From contig JAGBEA010000049.1 in the NCBI GenBank assembly GCA_017937195.1, positions 1-63,452 of the forward strand: 63,452 bases of DNA, given 5' to 3'. Both the position numbers and the translations under genes were made by a program. Origin of the DNA: Oscillospiraceae bacterium. Lineage in GTDB: Bacteria; Bacillota; Clostridia; Oscillospirales; Oscillospiraceae. Shown piece after piece: positions 58,844 through 63,452 of this stretch; positions within the stretch are counted from its first letter, which is position 1; every line of letters starts with the position of its first letter. The notes beneath the pieces are model-generated. The model made no database searches. It worked only from the letters and a program-made list of their open reading frames with translations, and was not told the origin of the DNA.

Positions 58844-58916
58844 CGTGTATTCCTCCCGTTCATTGGTCTCTTGCGCTATTGTATCATATTTCCGGAAAAT
58901 TGGAAAGAAACTCCCC

Positions 58917-59573
58917 TCACAGCGGGATCCTGTCATTCTTATAAAGCGTGATCAGCACATTTTCCTCCGAGAAAATATAGATATATCCACGGTGGATCAG
59001 CACGATTTTCCCGTCGTGCCGCTGCTCGATCTCACGCGCCATTGCAGCCGCGCTTTTTTTGATCTGCCGTGCGCTCCTGCCATATTGATACGCCTCTCTC
59101 GCCGCCGCATCCATCTTCCGGAAATCCGTGATGCCCAACCGCTCCCGCATCCGCTCCCGCGCGTGATCGGTCAGTGCGATGGGATACCGGCACGGGTCGC
59201 AAAACCCGTCTGCCCGCAAACCGTGTTCATCATAACAGCGATTATACTGCCCCTTTGCGTTCTTCCCGGAGGTGTTGTAGCCTTGGCGATTATAGCCGCT
59301 GCGGTCGTAGCCATAACGGTCATAGCCATAGCGGTCATACCCGCTGCGGTCGTAGCCATAGCGGTTATAGCCACAGCGGTCATATCCGCTGCGGTCGTAG
59401 CCCCAATAGTCAAAGCCTTGGTCATCATATTTCGTTCCGTTGCGGTGTATCCTGCGCCGGTTAAAGCCATTTTTGTCATACTTATCCTTCCGCAGCACCA
59501 GCGCAAGGATCACGAACAGCAGCAGAAGAAGAATGATGGCAGCGGCAAAGAATCCAACGATCCAGTATCCCAT
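58917..59573 (-). CDS. membrane protein with tyrosine-rich GYDR repeats and an HxxxR-type domain
   Basis: 218 residues: one transmembrane helix (about 6-28), then about ten copies of a five-residue unit G-Y-D/N-R-x (GYDRSGYDRCGYNRYGYDR and on, residues about 54-100), a short linker with cysteines (CYDEHG, CDPC) and a C-terminal domain: ALTDHARERMRERLGITDF, then AYQYGRSARQIKKS and GKIVLIHRGYIYIFSEENVLITLYKN. The last part resembles DUF4258-like or RelE/BECR-fold toxin domains. The repeats are encoded by a 15-base DNA repeat. Start at 59573. Confidence 0.75.
   Translation of the reverse strand: MGYWIVGFFAAAIILLLLLFVILALVLRKDKYDKNGFNRRRIHRNGTKYDDQGFDYWGYDRSGYDRCGYNRYGYDRSGYDRYGYDRYGYDRSGYNRQGYNTSGKNAKGQYNRCYDEHGLRADGFCDPCRYPIALTDHARERMRERLGITDFRKMDAAAREAYQYGRSARQIKKSAAAMAREIEQRHDGKIVLIHRGYIYIFSEENVLITLYKNDRIPL
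59274..59420. repeat. 15-bp tandem repeats coding GYDRx units
   Basis: The plus strand reads as about ten tandem copies of (g/c)(g/a)gtcgtagccata(a/g)c-like 15-mers. Copy number could vary by slippage and so alter repeat length. Confidence 0.75.
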
Positions 59574-59626
59574 AAAACCCCTCTTTTCTTCTTCCAGTAT
59601 ACCATACCGTCCGTTGGTTGGAAACA

Positions 59627-59660
59627 AAAAAAGAGCAAGTCTTACGACTTACTCTTTTTT
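59627..59660 (-). terminator. terminator of the five-tRNA operon
   Basis: AAAAAAGAG..AAGTC/GACTT..CTCTTTTTT hairpin directly after tRNA-Cys on the minus strand. Confidence 0.8.
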
Positions 59661-59661
59661 C

Positions 59662-59736
59662 TGGAGGTGACACCCGGATTTGAACCGGGGAATGAAGGTT
59701 TTGCAGACCTTTGCCTTACCACTTGGCTATGTCACC
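59662..59736 (-). tRNA. tRNA-Cys(GCA)
   Basis: Anticodon GCA; acceptor GGTGACA pairs with TGTCACC; CCA encoded at 59662-59664. Last tRNA of a five-gene operon. Confidence 0.93.
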
Positions 59737-59776
59737 GTATATGAGAAACGGAGCTTTCGCTCCGATTCTCAGTTTG

Positions 59777-59852
59777 TGGAGCGGGCGACGAGGCTCGAAC
59801 TCGCTACCTCGACCTTGGCAAGGTCGCGCTCTACCAGATGAGCTACGCCCGC
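59777..59852 (-). tRNA. tRNA-Gly(GCC)
   Basis: Anticodon GCC, acceptor GCGGGCG with CGCCCGC, CCA encoded. Confidence 0.95.
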
Positions 59853-59855
59853 AAA

Positions 59856-59932
<77 letters not shown>

Positions 59933-59936
59933 AATA

Positions 59937-60013
59937 TGGCGACCGAGAAGGGGCTCGAACCCTCGACCTCCAGCGTGACAGGCTGGCGTTCTAACCAACT
60001 GAACTACTCGGCC
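59937..60013 (-). tRNA. tRNA-Asp(GTC)
   Basis: Anticodon GTC; acceptor GGCCGAG with CTCGGTC; CCA encoded. Confidence 0.94.
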
Positions 60014-60017
60014 AAAT

Positions 60018-60094
60018 TGGTGGGAACAACTGGACTCGAACCAGTGACCCCCTGCTTGTAAGGCAGGTGCTCTAACCAGCTGAGCTATGCTCCC
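60018..60094 (-). tRNA. tRNA-Val(TAC)
   Basis: Anticodon TAC; acceptor GGGAGCA with TGTTCCC-type pairing; CCA encoded. First tRNA of the operon. Confidence 0.94.
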
Positions 60095-60125
60095 GTCCTT
60101 GCCGCTCTCGCGAACGGCAAGGGTT

Positions 60126-60154
60126 ATTATACTAAACGGAAACAATTCTGTCAA
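60126..60154 (-). promoter_or_regulatory. promoter of the Val-Asp-Phe-Gly-Cys tRNA operon
   Basis: On the minus strand TTGACA (60149-60154), 17 bases, TATAAT (60126-60131): full consensus. Confidence 0.9.
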
Positions 60155-60197
60155 CAGCTAATTTCAATTTTTTTCAACTTTTTTTCGCCGTGATGAC

Positions 60198-61085
60198 TCA
60201 CTGCTTTTTCAGACCCTCGATCATCGTCTGCAGTTCCTCACCGGAGAAATCGTACACCGCGTCGCAGAACTGACAGGTCAGCTGGCACGAGCCCTGCTCG
60301 CGCAGAATGCCCTCCAGCTCCTCGACGCCCAGCGAAATCAGCGCACGCTCCACGCGGTCGCGGCTGCAGTAGCACTTATACTCCACGGGTGTGGTTTCCA
60401 GAATCTGCAGCTCAAAATCGGACATCACCGTGCGCAGCAGATGCTCCGGATCGGGATCCTTGTCGAGAATGGCGGACACACTGCCGGCCGCCATAATGCC
60501 GCCCTCCACCTTGATGATGGTATCCTCATCGGCACCGGGCAGCAGCTGGATGAGATAGCCGCCGGCGGCGCGCACGCTCTGGTCGCGATCCACCAGCACA
60601 CCCAGACCGCAGGCGGTGGGGATCTGCTCAGACTCCACATAGTAAGCCGCCACATCCTCGGCGATCTCGCCGCCCAGCAGGTCGATGGTGCCCACATAGG
60701 GCTCCTTCATCTGCAGGTCCTTGATGACGGTCATCGTACCCTCGCAGCCCACAGCCGCGCCCACATTCAGCTTGCCGTCTTCGCGCAGCGGCAGGTCCAC
60801 GGCGGGGTTGGTCACATAGCCGCGCACATTGCCGTCGGGATCGGCCACGGCCAGCACCGTGCCCAGAGGGCCGCCGCCCTTGATCTGCAGTGTGACGCTG
60901 GCGCCTTTGCCCTTGAGGGCGTTGCCCATCATGGATGCCGCCGCCAGCGTGCGCCCCAGCGCCGCCGTGCCCACGGGCAGTGTCTGATGGATCTGACGGG
61001 CGCGCTCTGTCAGCTCGCGGCTGCAGATGGCCGCTGCCTGCACCATACCGTCACTGGAAATTGCTCTTACGATTCTATCACGCAT
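60198..61085 (-). CDS. hslO: Hsp33, redox-regulated chaperone
   Basis: 295 residues. The N-terminal part opens RDRIVRAISSDGMVQAAAICSREL; the C-terminal zinc site has CYC (about residue 237) and CQFC (about 269), giving the C-x-C and C-x-x-C ligands. Zinc release under oxidative stress turns the chaperone on. AAGAGGGTAAAACA precedes the ATG. Confidence 0.95.
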   Translation of the reverse strand: MRDRIVRAISSDGMVQAAAICSRELTERARQIHQTLPVGTAALGRTLAAASMMGNALKGKGASVTLQIKGGGPLGTVLAVADPDGNVRGYVTNPAVDLPLREDGKLNVGAAVGCEGTMTVIKDLQMKEPYVGTIDLLGGEIAEDVAAYYVESEQIPTACGLGVLVDRDQSVRAAGGYLIQLLPGADEDTIIKVEGGIMAAGSVSAILDKDPDPEHLLRTVMSDFELQILETTPVEYKCYCSRDRVERALISLGVEELEGILREQGSCQLTCQFCDAVYDFSGEELQTMIEGLKKQ

Positions 61086-61100
61086 TGTTTTACCCTCTTA

Positions 61101-61376
61101 TTATGAATTGATACGCCGTACACCGGAGTTAATCAGCATGGAAACCACCAGCATCACAAGTCCCATCACGTGGACAGCCGCCACCTCATAGCGGATCGCC
61201 CAAAGGACGATGCCGGCCACCAGCGCCAGCAGATAGCCTATGCCCTCCAGCACCAGCGACATTTTGCGAAAGCCCGTCAGCTCCGCCCACTGCCAGCCGT
61301 TTTGTTTCCACAGATACGCTCCGTGCAGCAGCGGCAGCAGCGACAGCGCCGCCAAGCCCAAAAAACCAGTATACAT
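61101..61376 (-). CDS. small membrane protein, unknown
   Basis: 91 residues with three hydrophobic segments (about 3-20, 42-62, 68-84). AAGGAGTTTGT precedes the ATG. It lies nine bases after the methyltransferase stop and is co-transcribed with it. No family recognised. Confidence 0.7.
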   Translation of the reverse strand: MYTGFLGLAALSLLPLLHGAYLWKQNGWQWAELTGFRKMSLVLEGIGYLLALVAGIVLWAIRYEVAAVHVMGLVMLVVSMLINSGVRRINS

Positions 61377-61385
61377 ACAAACTCC

Positions 61386-62126
61386 TTACTTTCTCACGCA
61401 GGCAAAATAGATCCGCTGCTCCCCCTCGGCGGGGCGGCGCAGCTTCATATCGCCGTAGGTACGGATATCGGTAAAGCCCGCCTCCTGCAGCCACGCTGTC
61501 AGCTCCTCCACCGTATAGGCGCGCTCCCTGTGGATCTCCAGTGAGCGCTCCCAGCTGCCATCGTCGGTCAGCTGAAACAGATCCATATAGTAGGTGCAGA
61601 TGCCGCGGTGGAACTCGGGCCGCCACACGCAGTAGCTGTCCTCCGTTTCATCCAGAAACACCTGCCCGTCCAGTGCGCGCAGCTTCTCCACCGTGTTGAT
61701 GTCGAAGATCAGCACGCCGCCGGGCGCGATAAACAGCCGCAGCCTCTCAAAGGTGCGGCGCACATCCTTGGGGGCGGTCAGGTAGTTTAGGCTGTCCAGA
61801 CAGCAGATGGCGGCATCCACCGTGCCGTACAGATCCAGCTTGGGCATGGATTGGTGCAGGAAAATGGGAGCGATCCCCTCTACCTCATAGCTTTTGCCCA
61901 TTGCAGCCGCCAGCATCTCCTCGGAGGCATCCACTCCGATCAGCTCATAGCCGCGATTGGCGAGGATGCAGGTCATGGTCCCCGTTCCGCAGGCCAGATC
62001 CAGCACCGTTTTCACCGGAATCCGGCTGCGGCGCAGCAGCTTTTCCAGATAGTCCGCCCGCTTTTCGTAGCCCACATCGCCGGTCAGCGCATCGTAATTG
62101 GCCGCCAGCGCACCGTAGCAATCCAT
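61386..62126 (-). CDS. class I SAM-dependent methyltransferase
   Basis: 246 residues. VLDLACGTGTMTCILANRGYELIGVDASEEML (about residues 39-70) is motif I with the acidic residue of motif II; AAICCLDSLNYL is near motif IV. The substrate is unknown. The start at 62126 overlaps the TrpR-like gene's stop as TGATG, so the pair is translated together. Ribosome site AAGGAGCAGGAG. Confidence 0.87.
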   Translation of the reverse strand: MDCYGALAANYDALTGDVGYEKRADYLEKLLRRSRIPVKTVLDLACGTGTMTCILANRGYELIGVDASEEMLAAAMGKSYEVEGIAPIFLHQSMPKLDLYGTVDAAICCLDSLNYLTAPKDVRRTFERLRLFIAPGGVLIFDINTVEKLRALDGQVFLDETEDSYCVWRPEFHRGICTYYMDLFQLTDDGSWERSLEIHRERAYTVEELTAWLQEAGFTDIRTYGDMKLRRPAEGEQRIYFACVRK

Positions 62127-62437
62127 CACTGCTCCTGCTCCTTCATCCGCTCCAGCACGCACTCATAGCCGCCGGCGCCGTTGAGCAGCGAGCGGTTCAC
62201 GCGGCTGATAGTGGCGCTGGAGGCGCCGGTCTTCTCCAAAATCTCGCTGTAGATCATACCCTCGTCCAGCTGCACCGCCACCTCAGAGCGCTGTTCCATA
62301 GAGCGCAGCTCGGAGATGGTGCACAGATCCTGAAAGAAGTTATAGCACTCCTCCTCGGTTTTCAGCAGCAAAATCGCCTGATACAGACGGTCACTCTTCG
62401 CCTTGGTGGCGATCTTGGATTTTGCACTTCTTGCCAT
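62126..62437 (-). CDS. TrpR-like YerC/YecD family regulator
   Basis: 103 residues. LYQAILLLKTEEECYNFFQDLCTISELRSMEQRSEVAVQLDEGMIYSEILEKTGASSATISRVNRSL is the YerC/YecD TrpR-repressor-like fold with its helix-turn-helix near the end. The target is unknown; control of its own operon (methyltransferase, membrane gene) is likely. Confidence 0.92.
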   Translation of the reverse strand: MARSAKSKIATKAKSDRLYQAILLLKTEEECYNFFQDLCTISELRSMEQRSEVAVQLDEGMIYSEILEKTGASSATISRVNRSLLNGAGGYECVLERMKEQEQ

Positions 62438-62599
62438 GGTGATCCCTCCATGTTCTATGTTTTTTCCGTTGCCGGGCTGATCGCATCTCGTACTTTTATA
62501 TTTTATCACTTTATTTCGCGAAAGTAAACCGTCTTTTGAAATTTTCTTTTTCATCGGCGCGTATACTGTCAATGATGCCGCCATGAAAGGAGCAAGCCT

Positions 62600-63265
62600 A
62601 TGCCCGACCCACTGCGCCTGCAGCCCTATATCGCCGACTCCACCCTCTGCGTGGATGAGATCCCGCTGCTGACTCTGGACGCTCTCCTGCCCCATTGGGA
62701 GGATCAGCACAGCCGCCGCTTCAACCGCTATTACCGCGCCCTTGCCGACGCCTTTGACCGTGCCTGCCGCATCCAACTGCTGCCGCAGGCGGAGGCACTC
62801 TACCGGCAGGCGCTGACCGACGCCGCGCCGCTGCCCCAATGGCACGCCGTACTGCGCGCCCGATTCACATACCGCACCGACTCCCTTGTCAGCCTCTGCA
62901 CCGACACGGTCCTCACCGGTACGCCCTACCGGCAGATTTTCCGACGCGGTGACACGTGGGAGCTGCACCACGGTCTGCCGCTGGCGCTGCCGGACTTTTT
63001 CCCGCCCCGCGCCCCCTATCGCCGCCGAATGCTGCGCGATGCCGAGGCGCAGATCGAAGCGGAGCAGGCCCAGGGCATCTCCCTCTACCACGCGGATCAC
63101 CCGCAGCTGCTGCGCCGGTATTTCCACCCACACCGGTTCTATCTCACGGAGGAGGGGCTGTGCTTTTTCTACCCCGCCTGCACCATCGCCCCTGCCGCTG
63201 AGGGCATCCCCACCTTCTGCCTGCCCTACGATGCCCAAAAGGGGCCGTTTTTGCCCAAAATATAG
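62600..63265 (+). CDS. DUF3298-like domain protein
   Basis: 221 residues without signal peptide. The C-terminal half shows YFHPHRFYLTEEGLCFFYPACTIAPAAEGIPTFCLPY, the DUF3298 (RsiV-like) pattern, and VLRARFTYRTDSLVSLCTDTVLTGTPY resembles the preceding domain. In RsiV such domains sit outside the membrane; here there is no membrane anchor. GAAAGGAGCAAG precedes the ATG. Function unknown. Confidence 0.75.
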   Translation: MPDPLRLQPYIADSTLCVDEIPLLTLDALLPHWEDQHSRRFNRYYRALADAFDRACRIQLLPQAEALYRQALTDAAPLPQWHAVLRARFTYRTDSLVSLCTDTVLTGTPYRQIFRRGDTWELHHGLPLALPDFFPPRAPYRRRMLRDAEAQIEAEQAQGISLYHADHPQLLRRYFHPHRFYLTEEGLCFFYPACTIAPAAEGIPTFCLPYDAQKGPFLPKI

Positions 63266-63318
63266 GCTTTCATCCCCTCACACGCCACCCCGTAGGGCGC
63301 GATGCCCCCCAAATCAAA

Positions 63319-63441
63319 ACCACGCGTAAAACGCGTGGTATGAAAAGGCCCTAAAAGGGCCTGGTGCCAGCGGCATCTTAAGATGCATGAAAAGGTTCGC
63401 CAATCGCATATTTTTTTACAGGCCGCCGCTAAAGCGGCCTG
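63319..63441. repeat. cluster of four perfect hairpins at the window edge
   Basis: ACCACGCGT-aaa-ACGCGTGGT (63319-63339), AGGCCCT-aaa-AGGGCCT (63346-63362), GCATCT-TA-AGATGC (63373-63386) and ACAGGCCGC/GCGGCCTGT (63418-63441). ATGAAAAGG follows the first and third stems. Such closely packed stems with identical spacers recall the ends of IS200/IS605 elements or REP-type repeats. The rest would lie to the right of the window. Confidence 0.5.
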
Positions 63442-63452
63442 TAATTTTATGC

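Overview
The window looks like a chromosomal segment of a GC-rich, anaerobic, spore-forming Clostridia member, most likely Oscillospirales/Oscillospiraceae. Reasons: spo0A, spoIVB, a spoVD-type PASTA penicillin-binding protein and a spoVAF/gerA-type gene; a Firmicutes-type dcw cluster led by mraZ; an iron-sulfur serine dehydratase in two subunits; a 4-hydroxybutyryl-CoA dehydratase-type gene with an aconitase X pair; and very GC-rich genes with sigma-A-type promoters spaced by 17 bases. Family assignments rest on motifs I can read; no database search was possible.

Layout. 1-4.4 kb: tRNA-Ser(GCT), small membrane genes, a PqqD-like gene, an OPT transporter with its own promoter, and a promoter-to-terminator non-coding transcript of about 290 nt on the minus strand. 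4.5-9.5 kb: an accessory zone of AT-rich single genes (HNH protein, unknown 170-residue protein, alpha/beta hydrolase) among tRNA genes and five copies of an unusual repeat built from inverted and direct copies of the neighbouring tRNA's 3' end. 9.6-13 kb: an AGCS alanine/sodium symporter, then an AT-rich island (XRE regulator, small membrane proteins, wreck of a tyrosine recombinase). 13-25.8 kb: spo0A, an RNA methylase, ribulokinase, peptide deformylase, CPBP protease, iron alcohol dehydrogenase, two cyclase-family hydrolases, a PAP2 phosphatase, AraM-type glycerol-1-phosphate dehydrogenase, a divergent DeoR regulator, spoIVB. 25.9-38.7 kb: the minus-strand division and cell-wall cluster mraZ-rsmH-ftsL-spoVD-murE-mraY-ftsW-murG-murA-ftsQ-ftsZ. 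38.9-43.7 kb: coiled-coil protein, coaD, rsmD, GDPD, MFS transporter and HAD phosphatase as one operon behind a palindromic operator. 44-51.4 kb: spore germination gene, a fused DUF2156-GNAT protein, a 2-hydroxyacid dehydrogenase, sdaAB/sdaAA. 51.5-56.9 kb: a four-gene catabolic cluster (enoate-reductase-like flavoprotein, AcnX large and small, AbfD-like dehydratase). 57-63.4 kb: an XRE regulator, a CYTH pseudogene, a tyrosine-repeat membrane protein, a five-tRNA operon, hslO, a methyltransferase, a TrpR-like regulator, a DUF3298-like protein and a hairpin cluster at the edge.

How it works together. The dcw block supplies peptidoglycan precursors (meso-DAP type, judging from MurE) and the septum machinery; it lacks murC, murD, murF and ftsA. 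Sporulation genes are scattered, and some carry matching signals (0A-box-like sites before spo0A, a sigma-G-like promoter before the germination gene). The most interesting feature is the 5.8-9.5 kb zone: two AT-rich single-gene cassettes, each in the orientation of a tRNA and each followed by a structured repeat that ends in a copy of that tRNA's tail. This recalls integron cassettes with attC sites, but with tRNA 3' ends as the boundary.
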